Assembly (NCBI GenBank): GCA_002352945.1
Contig: DDHL01000012.1
Span: forward strand, 12,041 to 19,189
DNA length: 7,149 nucleotides
Reading direction: 5' to 3'
DNA from: Campylobacteraceae bacterium UBA1877
Lineage (GTDB): Bacteria; Campylobacterota; Campylobacteria; Campylobacterales; Campylobacteraceae
In this document: piece after piece, positions 1 through 5,839 of the stretch
Layout of the letters: every line of letters begins with the position of its first letter
Position numbering within the stretch: the stretch's first letter is position 1
Position numbers and translations under genes: made by a program
The notes under the pieces: model-generated
Database searches by the model: none
Seen by the model: only the letters and a program-made list of their open reading frames with translations
Told to the model about the DNA's origin: nothing

Positions 1-470
1 GGCCCATACAAACAAGCCTTGGCAAACTTGGAGTTTTAATCTGCTGGGATCAATGGTATCCAGAAGCAGCAAGACTCATGGCTTTAAAAGGGGCTGATAT
101 TTTAATTTATCCAACTGCAATTGGCTGGTTTGAAGATGATCCAAAAGACGAAAAAGCGCGCCAGCAAGATGCGTGGGTTACCATCCAAAGAGGGCACGCC
201 ATTGCAAACAGCCTGCCTGTTGTTGCAGTAAATCGCGTTGGAAAAGAGATTGATCCAACTAAGGCACTTGATGGAATACTCTTTTGGGGACACTCTTTTG
301 CTGCCGGTCCGCAAGGTGAACTTTTACATGTAAGCAGCGATACAGACGAAGAGGTTGCGGTAGTAGAAATTGATTTAAAACGCTCTGAAGAGGTGCGCAG
401 AATGTGGCCTTTTTTAAGAGACCGACGCATTGAAACTTATAGTAATCTTACAAAGAGGTTTTTAGATTAG
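1..470 (+). CDS. aguB: N-carbamoylputrescine amidase, 3' part (5' end outside window)
   Basis: Carbon-nitrogen hydrolase (nitrilase superfamily) that hydrolyses N-carbamoylputrescine to putrescine, CO2 and ammonia, the last step of the agmatine route to putrescine; cytoplasmic. The open frame runs from base 3 to the TAG at 468-470, giving 155 visible residues of a family usually near 290, so about half is missing upstream. The nucleophile cysteine lies in ICWDQWYPEAAR (Cys codon at 42-44), the hallmark of the plant/bacterial AguB branch. The GADILIYPTAIGW stretch and the C-terminal WPFLRDRRIETY block also match this branch. The catalytic Glu and Lys would be upstream and cannot be checked. 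An ATG at 78 is internal, because it lies after the catalytic cysteine. The stop overlaps the stop of the convergent Nudix gene by 4 bases. Family assignment is strong; exact substrate is by homology. Confidence 0.93.
   Translation, partial: PIQTSLGKLGVLICWDQWYPEAARLMALKGADILIYPTAIGWFEDDPKDEKARQQDAWVTIQRGHAIANSLPVVAVNRVGKEIDPTKALDGILFWGHSFAAGPQGELLHVSSDTDEEVAVVEIDLKRSEEVRRMWPFLRDRRIETYSNLTKRFLD
324..333. repeat. Palindrome TTACATGTAA, copy 1 (in aguB)
   Basis: Perfect 10-bp palindrome inside aguB, read as Leu-His-Val (TTA CAT GTA). It falls in a region between the GHSF block and the last strand where AguB sequences vary. One of four exact copies in the window. Confidence 0.8.
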
Positions 471-1033
471 GGCTTTTTATTGCTAAAAAACCACAAAAGC
501 CCAAACATCAATCCAGATGTTTTTACAATACTCTCATCATACATAAATGAGAGTGCTTTTTCGCGCGGGATATAGATAACCTCGATTGCTTCATTATCAA
601 TCCCGCCTCCTTGGCTTACATGTAAAGACTCATCAAGTTTTGCATAAAAAAGGGTCTGTTTTCCACCGGCCACCCCAACAGCGGTGTAAAATGAAGTAAT
701 ATACTCTAATGATTCTAGCGGCACTGCATATCCAGTCTCTTCGATAATCTCTTCAATTGCAATCTCTTCTAAAGATTTATCTTTATCTACAAGTCCAGCA
801 CACAATTCATACGTAAAACCATCGCCATTTTTAAAATAGATTGCGGGTCGAAACTGTTTTACAAAAACAAAAGAGTCATACTCTTCATGGTAGAGCAAAA
901 TAGCAACGCTATTGTGCGCATCTATCATATCCCAACGTTTTTTCTGACCGTTTTGCTCATAGTAAACACTCTTAGGGCGCACATATTCTGACTCATAACA
1001 CTCTTCAATTTTTATAATACTAATCTTTTTCAT
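467..1033 (-). CDS. Nudix hydrolase, NUDT14-like (UDP-sugar / ADP-ribose pyrophosphatase type)
   Basis: Cytoplasmic Nudix hydrolase of 188 residues, expected to cleave a nucleoside-diphosphate sugar (UDP-glucose or ADP-ribose) to a nucleoside monophosphate and a sugar phosphate. The layout follows animal NUDT14 as I remember it: RPKSVYYEQNGQKKRWD (about 19-35), VKQFRPAIYF (58-67), ELCAG then the Nudix box (G80-Y102), GGKQTLFY (123-130), GGG (142-144) and a KTSGLMFGLLWF end. In the box, E95, E98, E99, G101 and Y102 are kept, but the usual first Glu is Lys86 and the usual Arg is Glu94. The start chosen is the ATG at 1031-1033, whose A is also the last base of the mgtE stop (TGATG). It gives an N-terminus the same length as NUDT14's. 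The ATG 15 bases upstream (1048) would add MDFDL inside mgtE and has no ribosome site. Third gene of the csd3-mgtE operon. Substrate is not certain. Confidence 0.88.
   Translation of the reverse strand: MKKISIIKIEECYESEYVRPKSVYYEQNGQKKRWDMIDAHNSVAILLYHEEYDSFVFVKQFRPAIYFKNGDGFTYELCAGLVDKDKSLEEIAIEEIIEETGYAVPLESLEYITSFYTAVGVAGGKQTLFYAKLDESLHVSQGGGIDNEAIEVIYIPREKALSFMYDESIVKTSGLMFGLLWFFSNKKP
470..502. repeat. Inverted repeat at convergent gene ends, possible bidirectional 3'-end structure
   Basis: GGGCTTTT at 470-477 pairs with AAAAGCCC at 495-502 (8 bp, 17-nt loop). An alternative nested hairpin pairs TTTTTA (474-479) with TAAAAA (484-489) around the loop TTGC. It sits exactly where the aguB and Nudix genes converge, inside the last Nudix codons. 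Neither strand has a clean T-tract after the stem, so a factor-independent terminator is only a possibility. Confidence 0.4.
616..625. repeat. Palindrome TTACATGTAA, copy 2 (in the Nudix gene)
   Basis: Perfect 10-bp palindrome. On the coding (minus) strand it is again TTA CAT GTA, Leu-His-Val, in the loop just before the Gly-Gly-Gly of the Nudix protein (residues 137-139). Confidence 0.8.
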
Positions 1034-2400
1034 CAAATCAAAATCCATTTTGCTAGCGCTAAAAAGCTAAAAAAGCCTACAACATCAGTGACTGTCGTAA
1101 GCAAAACTGTACTCCCAACTGCCGGGTCAATCTCAAGGCGCTTGAGTGTTAAAGGAATCAAAGCTCCAAAGAGTCCTGCACAAATAAGATTAATTATCAT
1201 AGAAATTCCAATCACAACACCAAGCATCGCTTCATGAAACCACAAATAGGCAATTGCTCCCATAATTATGGCAAATACAATTCCATTGACAATTGAAATT
1301 GAAAGCTCTTTTTTAAAAACTTCTTTAGCATTTTGAAAATTAATCTCGCCAAGAGCCAACTGGCGCACTGTAACTGTAAGAGATTGGGTTCCAGCATTTC
1401 CACCCATGGAAGCAACAATTGGCATTAAAACTGCTAAAGCTACGTATGACTGGATTGTCTCATCAAAAATTCCAATAACAAGAGAGGCTACTATGGCAGT
1501 AAAAAGATTAAGCAGTAACCACAAAGCCCTGCTCTTTCCTGCATCAACAAGAGTATCTTCTTGATCTGATTCGCCAACGCCAGCTAAATTATAAATTTGC
1601 TCAGTTGCACTCTCTTGAATAAGGTCATGAATATCATCGGCTGTAATCCGGCCTAAAAGTTTTCCAAGCTCATCTACAACCGGCACAACTGAGAGGTCAT
1701 AATCTTGAACAAGTTCTACAACCTTTTCAATTGGATCGGTATCGTGAGCTAAAATTGGCCTAAATTCATCCTCTGGCGCTTTTTGGATCATCTCTTTAAA
1801 GCTTAGGCCAAAATCACTCATAATTAAAACTTCCAAAGGAATCTCAAAAAGCAAGGTTTCGTAATCATCTACAATAAAAAGTCTATGAATATTTTCTAGC
1901 TCGCCAGCCTCTTTTAGCTGACGCAATCTTCCAATAGCATCTGAAATTGTCTCATCAATCTTTGCAGTAAAAATCTCTGTTTGCATGTATGCGCCAGCTT
2001 CTTCATCGCTATAACGGCGCAAACGTTTAATATCATCTTGATCCTCTTTATCAAGAATGTCAAATAGCTCTTGAGCCTTTTGCTCATCAATCTCTTCGAT
2101 ATTTTGAAGAAGGTCTGTCGCATCATCACTCTCAAGCTCTTCAAGAGCCTCTTTGAGCGTATTTGATGGAACCTCTTCAATAACCTCTCTTAGGATGTAA
2201 TCGGGCAGCTCCATAGCCACATCACCCAAAGTTTCGTGAGGAAGCTGCTTGATATATTCAAAAAAGAGCTCTGCATCATTTTTATAGATTCGCTTTAAAT
2301 GCTTTGCCATCTCAGCTGAAGAGAGGTCAAAGTCAAGCTCATCATTTAAATAGGATTCAATAATCTCTTGAGACTGTTTAATTTCTTTTGCCTTTCCCAT
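1033..2400 (-). CDS. mgtE: Magnesium transporter MgtE
   Basis: Mg2+ channel/transporter of the inner membrane, 455 residues, full family length. Domains in order: superhelical acidic N domain (about 1-135); two CBS domains (about 140-260, with a second-CBS VVPVVDELGKLLGRITADDI stretch at 238-257); connecting plug helix (about 262-290); and five membrane segments (about 292-312, 317-350, 366-388, 392-416 and 428-452). The family signature PIVASMGGNAGTQ is at 327-339. The pore aspartate equivalent to Thermus MgtE Asp432 is probably Asp439, in TTVTDVVG. In the Thermus protein the N and CBS domains bind Mg2+ and close the pore; the acidic residues here fit that role. Start ATG at 2398-2400 follows an AGGTGA site that overlaps the end of the csd3-like gene, 7 nt away. 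Its stop shares a base with the Nudix start, so translation of the two is probably coupled. Confidence 0.97.
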   Translation of the reverse strand: MGKAKEIKQSQEIIESYLNDELDFDLSSAEMAKHLKRIYKNDAELFFEYIKQLPHETLGDVAMELPDYILREVIEEVPSNTLKEALEELESDDATDLLQNIEEIDEQKAQELFDILDKEDQDDIKRLRRYSDEEAGAYMQTEIFTAKIDETISDAIGRLRQLKEAGELENIHRLFIVDDYETLLFEIPLEVLIMSDFGLSFKEMIQKAPEDEFRPILAHDTDPIEKVVELVQDYDLSVVPVVDELGKLLGRITADDIHDLIQESATEQIYNLAGVGESDQEDTLVDAGKSRALWLLLNLFTAIVASLVIGIFDETIQSYVALAVLMPIVASMGGNAGTQSLTVTVRQLALGEINFQNAKEVFKKELSISIVNGIVFAIIMGAIAYLWFHEAMLGVVIGISMIINLICAGLFGALIPLTLKRLEIDPAVGSTVLLTTVTDVVGFFSFLALAKWILI

Positions 2401-2403
2401 TGT

Positions 2404-2409
2404 TCACCT
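2404..2409 (-). promoter_or_regulatory. Ribosome binding site of mgtE
   Basis: AGGTGA on the minus strand, 3 nt before the mgtE ATG, built into the stop region of the upstream peptidase gene (TAGGTGA). It matches the downstream half of the extended Shine-Dalgarno sequence, so the short spacing is acceptable. Confidence 0.6.
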
Positions 2410-3619
2410 AGTTTAAAGCTGTTTGCAACTTCTTATTAAGTGATTCTTTTGCATCTAAAACCATTGCATAAGATATTGGCTCCTCTTTGGGCGGTACACT
2501 TGGATTGGCTAGTGCCATCTCAAAACGGGGACTATATTTTTTTGTATGGGCTAAAAACTCTTTTAGCGCCTTGCCTTTAAGTTTATCTTTTTCTATCTTT
2601 ACAACACTTTTAGGATTTATAGCACGACTATTTTTATAAAGCCCAAAATGCAAATGAGGACCAGTACTAAGACCGGTTGAGCCAACATATCCAATCACTT
2701 GGCCCTTTGAAACCCTAGTGCCTCGGCGGATTCCTTTTCGATAACCACTAAGATGGGCATAAAGAGTTTTATATCCATGTCCATGGTCAATCTCAATAGT
2801 CTTACCATAACCACCCTTTGTTCCTACAAATCGAACCCTGCCTTCGCCTGCTGCCTTAACTGGAGTTCCCCTTGGGGCCGCATAATCAATACCTAAATGG
2901 GCTCTATAGCGCTTTAAGATTGGATGGTATCTTTTATATGTAAATGGAGAAGAGATACGGGTATACCGAACAGGTGTTGCAAGAAAAAATCCTTCAATCT
3001 CTTTTCCATTTGCATCATAGTATCTATTTTCATTATACAAAAAGGCATAGTGGGGCTTTTTGCGAACCTCAACCATTGCAGCTTCTATTTTTGGGTTTCC
3101 ATACCTTTGTCCAAGACGGATACGTTGGGAGTAAAAAATTACCAGTCTATCACCCCGTTGCAATTTTCTAAAATTAACACTATTTTTAAAAGCATTTACA
3201 AACTCATTTGCCAATGCGTAATTATTGGTTGCATTTACAATATCTTGATAAGGCGAGAGGGTAATTTCAATAGTCGCAGTTAAATTCTGCTCTTGGTAGC
3301 TAATTGGAGTAGTATGAAACTCCATTTCATTGCTTTTTTCATTTCTAATAAGATGGATTTGCAGCTCTTCTCCAATTGGAATAAGCACTTGCTCTAATGT
3401 ACCATCATCGCTTCGCAAAAGCTGATAGCGGACACCTGATAAAATCTCTCCTGCGAGCTCTTTATCTTCTGCATCTAAATTGTAATATATCGAAAGAGGC
3501 AATCCCTGTTTTTCCAAAAAAGTCAAAAATGTTTCGCCCTTTTCCCATCGATGCTCTTCTAAATAAGCGCCTTGCAAACCCACAACTATCAAAATCATAA
3601 ATATTACTTTGCGAATCAT
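2408..3619 (-). CDS. csd3: Secreted M23 metallopeptidase, Csd3/Pgp3-like peptidoglycan hydrolase
   Basis: Periplasmic zinc peptidase acting on peptidoglycan crosslinks. In Helicobacter (Csd3/HdpA) and Campylobacter (Pgp3) relatives it is a DD-endopeptidase/DD-carboxypeptidase needed for helical cell shape. It has 403 residues, the length I recall for Csd3. A signal peptide spans about 1-18 (MIRK, hydrophobic core, cleavage after LQGA). The inhibitory/linker domains fill about 20-220 and the LytM/M23 core about 222-345. Zinc ligands are His241 and Asp245 (HLGID) and His324 (PHLHFG); His289 (YAHLS) and His322 complete the active site. Csd3 is kept latent by an N-terminal domain occluding the site; a Glu in the LEQVLIPI stretch (Glu76) may be the blocking residue here, which is inference. 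The tail after about 345 is basic and proline-containing. First gene of its operon, preceded by AGGGTGA and a divergent promoter region. Whether this organism is helical cannot be seen. Confidence 0.92.
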   Translation of the reverse strand: MIRKVIFMILIVVGLQGAYLEEHRWEKGETFLTFLEKQGLPLSIYYNLDAEDKELAGEILSGVRYQLLRSDDGTLEQVLIPIGEELQIHLIRNEKSNEMEFHTTPISYQEQNLTATIEITLSPYQDIVNATNNYALANEFVNAFKNSVNFRKLQRGDRLVIFYSQRIRLGQRYGNPKIEAAMVEVRKKPHYAFLYNENRYYDANGKEIEGFFLATPVRYTRISSPFTYKRYHPILKRYRAHLGIDYAAPRGTPVKAAGEGRVRFVGTKGGYGKTIEIDHGHGYKTLYAHLSGYRKGIRRGTRVSKGQVIGYVGSTGLSTGPHLHFGLYKNSRAINPKSVVKIEKDKLKGKALKEFLAHTKKYSPRFEMALANPSVPPKEEPISYAMVLDAKESLNKKLQTALN

Positions 3620-3622
3620 CCT

Positions 3623-3629
3623 TCACCCT
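3623..3629 (-). promoter_or_regulatory. Ribosome binding site of the csd3-like gene
   Basis: AGGGTGA on the minus strand, 3 nt before the ATG at 3617-3619, the same arrangement as at mgtE. It supports this start over the in-frame Met at residue 8. Confidence 0.55.
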
Positions 3630-3645
3630 GCCTTAAAGTTTATGT

Positions 3646-3676
3646 ATTGTACTGCAACCATACTTACATTTTACAA
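3646..3676 (-). promoter_or_regulatory. Candidate promoter of the csd3-mgtE-Nudix operon
   Basis: On the minus strand a TACAAT box at 3646-3651 is preceded, 19 nt upstream, by TTGTAA at 3671-3676. Spacing is long and the -35 match is partial, so the call rests mainly on the -10 box and the position. Transcription would start near 3639, leaving a leader of about 20 nt. Confidence 0.4.
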
Positions 3677-3693
3677 AACCTCTAAAGGGTTTT
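3675..3693. repeat. Small inverted repeat between the divergent promoters
   Basis: AAAACC (3675-3680) and GGTTTT (3688-3693) flank a 7-nt centre. The right arm lies where the -35 region of the plus-strand promoter should be and the left arm touches the candidate -35 of the minus-strand promoter, so a shared operator is conceivable. The stem is AT-rich and short, and no repressor is identified. Confidence 0.3.
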
Positions 3694-3703
3694 TTGAGTT
3701 GTG

Positions 3704-3715
3704 TTAAAGTATAAT
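3704..3715 (+). promoter_or_regulatory. Promoter of the PgbA-N/glcD/yihY operon
   Basis: TTAAAGTATAAT, with a perfect TATAAT at 3710-3715 and the upstream TTAAAG-T extension typical of Campylobacter and Helicobacter vegetative promoters, which often lack a -35 hexamer. No good -35 is seen here either; a T-run lies at 3690-3695. Transcription would start near 3722. Confidence 0.65.
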
Positions 3716-3733
3716 CAACTTATTCAAAAGCAA

Positions 3734-3739
3734 AAGGAG
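3734..3739 (+). promoter_or_regulatory. Ribosome binding site deciding a TTG start
   Basis: AAGGAG lies 5 nt before the TTG at 3745 and 8 nt before a second TTG at 3748. No ATG is available in frame nearby, so this site is the main evidence that the gene starts with TTG. Either TTG is possible. Confidence 0.7.
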
Positions 3740-3744
3740 TTCCA

Positions 3745-4458
3745 TTGTTGCGTCATTTTGCCCTTATTTTCCTATTTCTTTCATCCCTTTTTGGCAAAGG
3801 TTTTTTTGAACCTTATACCACAACACTACAAAGCATTACTGGCAATACAGCCACAATCACAGATTCAAATGCCCTAGTTATTGGCTCTTCTGGGATTATT
3901 GTTCACAAGTTTGATGAAGAAAAAAGCACCATCATTGCCCGTGCAAGCGTCATTGAAAAATCAGGTAATACTGCCAAAGTTCGCTTTGAGGTTTTTGACC
4001 TTTTAGAGCAGTCTGCATTTCCTTTGCCTGGAATCCTTCCTCAAGTTGGCGATACAATTATGTTAAATTACCTTTATGATCGCGCCCTTATTGTTGCGCC
4101 AAATCAGGCGGTTTTTGAAGAGATTACAAAGCATTTTGATGAGGTAACATGGATCCATCCAGACATTGTAGCTGCTTATTTAGCTACAGAGTATAAGCCA
4201 AATCCAGGCCGTGAAGAGTTTCGCCAAATGTGTAGAGAAAATAGTGCAGGAGTTATATTTTTTGCACTCAATTACAATGGCTATTTAGCAGATTGTCAAA
4301 GTTTTAAGGTGTTAAAAAAGTTTGAATCAGGCTCGATTAGCCAGTATCAAGTCCCCTTTTACACAAGGGTTCGCGGTATCGAGAGTGCTTTTTGGAAAAT
4401 GGATTCAGAGCAGATTTCAGATTATAACCGTCACTACGAAAAACTTTTGGTGCCATAA
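3745..4458 (+). CDS. Exported protein with PgbA N-terminal-type domain (plasminogen-binding family)
   Basis: 237-residue exported protein resembling the N-terminal domain of Helicobacter PgbA (HP0508), a surface protein reported to bind plasminogen. The signal peptide spans about 1-18 (MLRHF, hydrophobic run, SSLFG). A beta-rich stretch follows (about 25-118, with SNALVIGSSGIIVH and VGDTIMLNYLYDRALIVAPN), then a mixed domain with TWIHPDIVAAYLA (135-147) and two cysteines, Cys163 and Cys184, that could form a disulfide. Helicobacter PgbA is, from memory, much longer, with a charged C-terminal region ending in lysine; this protein stops at LLVP without such a tail. Plasminogen binding is therefore doubtful and an envelope role is more likely. 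Start is TTG after AAGGAG. The glcD ATG follows the stop after one base. The neighbourhood with csd3 and glcD supports the family call. Confidence 0.82.
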   Translation: MLRHFALIFLFLSSLFGKGFFEPYTTTLQSITGNTATITDSNALVIGSSGIIVHKFDEEKSTIIARASVIEKSGNTAKVRFEVFDLLEQSAFPLPGILPQVGDTIMLNYLYDRALIVAPNQAVFEEITKHFDEVTWIHPDIVAAYLATEYKPNPGREEFRQMCRENSAGVIFFALNYNGYLADCQSFKVLKKFESGSISQYQVPFYTRVRGIESAFWKMDSEQISDYNRHYEKLLVP

Positions 4459-4459
4459 C

Positions 4460-5839
4460 ATGGATGCTTTACATGTAAACTACTTTACCAAACTTCTTGG
4501 CAGTGAGAATGTCTATACAGACAAGGCTCATCTTTTAGCATATTCGTATGATGCAACAAGAAATTCATACCAGCCAGATATGGTGCTTTTTCCTCGACAC
4601 GAAGAGGATGTGCAAGCAATTTTGCGCTACTGCAATGAGCATAAAATCATCATAACCCCAAGGGGAGCCGGTAGCGGATTCACAGGGGGGGCGCTTCCAG
4701 CAAACGGGGGAGTCATTCTTGCTTTTGAAAAGCATATGAATAAGATTTTAGAGATTGATTTGCAAAATATGGTTGCTGTGGTTGAGCCTGGAGTTATTAA
4801 CATGGACTTGCAAAGGGCTGTTGAGGCAAAGGGGCTTTTTTATCCACCAGATCCAGCAAGCGAGCAGTACTCAACTCTTGGGGGAAATGTTGCTGAAAAT
4901 GCAGGGGGAATGAGGGCTGCAAAATATGGAATCACAAAAGATTATGTAATGGCTCTTCGCGCGGTTTTGCCAAATGGAGAGGTAATTAGAGCAGGCAAAC
5001 GCACAATCAAAGATGTAGCCGGATACAATATAGCAGGTATTCTCATTGCAAGCGAGGGAACTTTGGGTGTTATTACCCAAATGACGCTAAAACTCATTGC
5101 AAAACCAAAACTCAAAAAGACTGCAATGGGCATCTTTTCAAGCGTTGAAGATGCGATGAATGCGGTTTATAAAACTATGGCTTCTGGAGTTACTCCAGTG
5201 GCAATGGAATTTTTAGACAATCTTACAATACGAGCAGTTGAGTCAAAATTTCACAAAGGACTCCCGGTGGATGCAGGTGCTATTTTAATTACCGATGTAG
5301 ATGGAAATAGCACTCAAGAGCTAATCTCTCAACTTGAAATTATCCAAAAAGTTTTTAAAGAAAATGGCTGCTTAGAGTTTAGACAAGCTAAGGATGAAAA
5401 TGAAGCAAAAGAGCTTTGGTTTGCAAGAAAAAATGCAAGCCCTTCTATAACCATCTATGGAAGCAAGAAGCTTAATGAAGATATCACCGTTCCTCGAAGC
5501 AAACTTCCTCAACTATTAAAAGCAATTGATAAAATTGCAAAAAAATATGATGTAAAAATCCCATGCTTTGGCCACACAGGCGATGGAAATGTGCATACAA
5601 ACGTGATGGTTGATGCAAATAATGAGGATGAATTACAAAGGGGACACAAAGCAATTACTGAAATTTTTCAAGCTACAATCGATTTGGAAGGAACACTAAG
5701 TGGTGAGCATGGAATCGGACTTAGCAAGGCTCCTTTTATGTCTATGGCCTTTAGTGAAGCTGAGATGGAGCTCTTTCGAGCAATCAAAAAAGCTTTTGAT
5801 CCAAACAATATTTTAAATCCGCATAAAATGGGTCTTTAA
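4460..5839 (+). CDS. glcD: FAD-linked 2-hydroxyacid dehydrogenase, GlcD family
   Basis: Flavoprotein oxidising a 2-hydroxyacid (glycolate, D-lactate or D-2-hydroxyglutarate) to the 2-oxoacid, passing electrons on to a partner or the quinone pool. It has 459 residues, normal for the family. The FAD-binding PCMH-type domain (about 38-215) has the phosphate loop PRGAGSGFTGG (67-77), PPDP (129-132), GGNVAENAGG (141-150) and SEGTLGVIT (198-206). The C-terminal FAD-oxidase domain has DITVPR (341-346), GHTGDGNVH (371-379) and GEHGIG (415-420). By analogy with D-2-hydroxyglutarate dehydrogenase, His372, His379 and Glu416 would bind metal and His417 would be the catalytic base. The ATG at 4460 is chosen because it follows the previous stop by one base and gives the family N-terminus; reading back to 4322 would add 46 residues that only overlap the preceding gene. 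No glcE or glcF is nearby, so the substrate and electron acceptor are open. Confidence 0.92.
   Translation: MDALHVNYFTKLLGSENVYTDKAHLLAYSYDATRNSYQPDMVLFPRHEEDVQAILRYCNEHKIIITPRGAGSGFTGGALPANGGVILAFEKHMNKILEIDLQNMVAVVEPGVINMDLQRAVEAKGLFYPPDPASEQYSTLGGNVAENAGGMRAAKYGITKDYVMALRAVLPNGEVIRAGKRTIKDVAGYNIAGILIASEGTLGVITQMTLKLIAKPKLKKTAMGIFSSVEDAMNAVYKTMASGVTPVAMEFLDNLTIRAVESKFHKGLPVDAGAILITDVDGNSTQELISQLEIIQKVFKENGCLEFRQAKDENEAKELWFARKNASPSITIYGSKKLNEDITVPRSKLPQLLKAIDKIAKKYDVKIPCFGHTGDGNVHTNVMVDANNEDELQRGHKAITEIFQATIDLEGTLSGEHGIGLSKAPFMSMAFSEAEMELFRAIKKAFDPNNILNPHKMGL
4469..4478. repeat. Palindrome TTACATGTAA, copy 3 (in glcD)
   Basis: Perfect 10-bp palindrome four codons into glcD, extended to 12 bp as TTTACATGTAAA. 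It is read in frame as Leu4-His5-Val6 (TTA CAT GTA) at the variable N-terminus. Confidence 0.8.

Noticed and set aside
102..430. Minus-strand open frames opposite aguB
   Set aside because: Antisense to a well-conserved amidase; residue composition looks random.
1034..1048. Longer Nudix start at 1048 (extra MDFDL)
   Set aside because: It lies inside the mgtE 3' end without a ribosome site. The ATG sharing a base with the mgtE stop gives the family's N-terminal length.
1983..1992. Possible fifth palindrome copy, TTGCATGTAT
   Set aside because: Two mismatches to TTACATGTAA and no longer palindromic, so not counted.
1914..2180. 88-residue minus-strand open frame inside mgtE
   Set aside because: Shadow of mgtE in another frame; Lys/Arg/Leu-rich composition with no domain and no ribosome site, while mgtE is complete across the region.
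2924..3283. Plus-strand open frames of 119 and 75 residues opposite the csd3-like gene
   Set aside because: Antisense shadows. The minus-strand peptidase has intact catalytic motifs and full length through this region.
3694..3699. TTGAGT as the -35 of the plus-strand promoter
   Set aside because: Only 10 nt from the TATAAT box, too close for a sigma-70 promoter.
4322..4459. A 46-residue N-terminal extension of GlcD in frame upstream of 4460
   Set aside because: It lies entirely within the preceding gene in another frame. The ATG at 4460 gives the normal 459-residue length and directly follows the previous stop.
4871..5133. Minus-strand open frames opposite glcD
   Set aside because: Antisense shadows of a complete glcD with intact FAD motifs; no coherent protein features.
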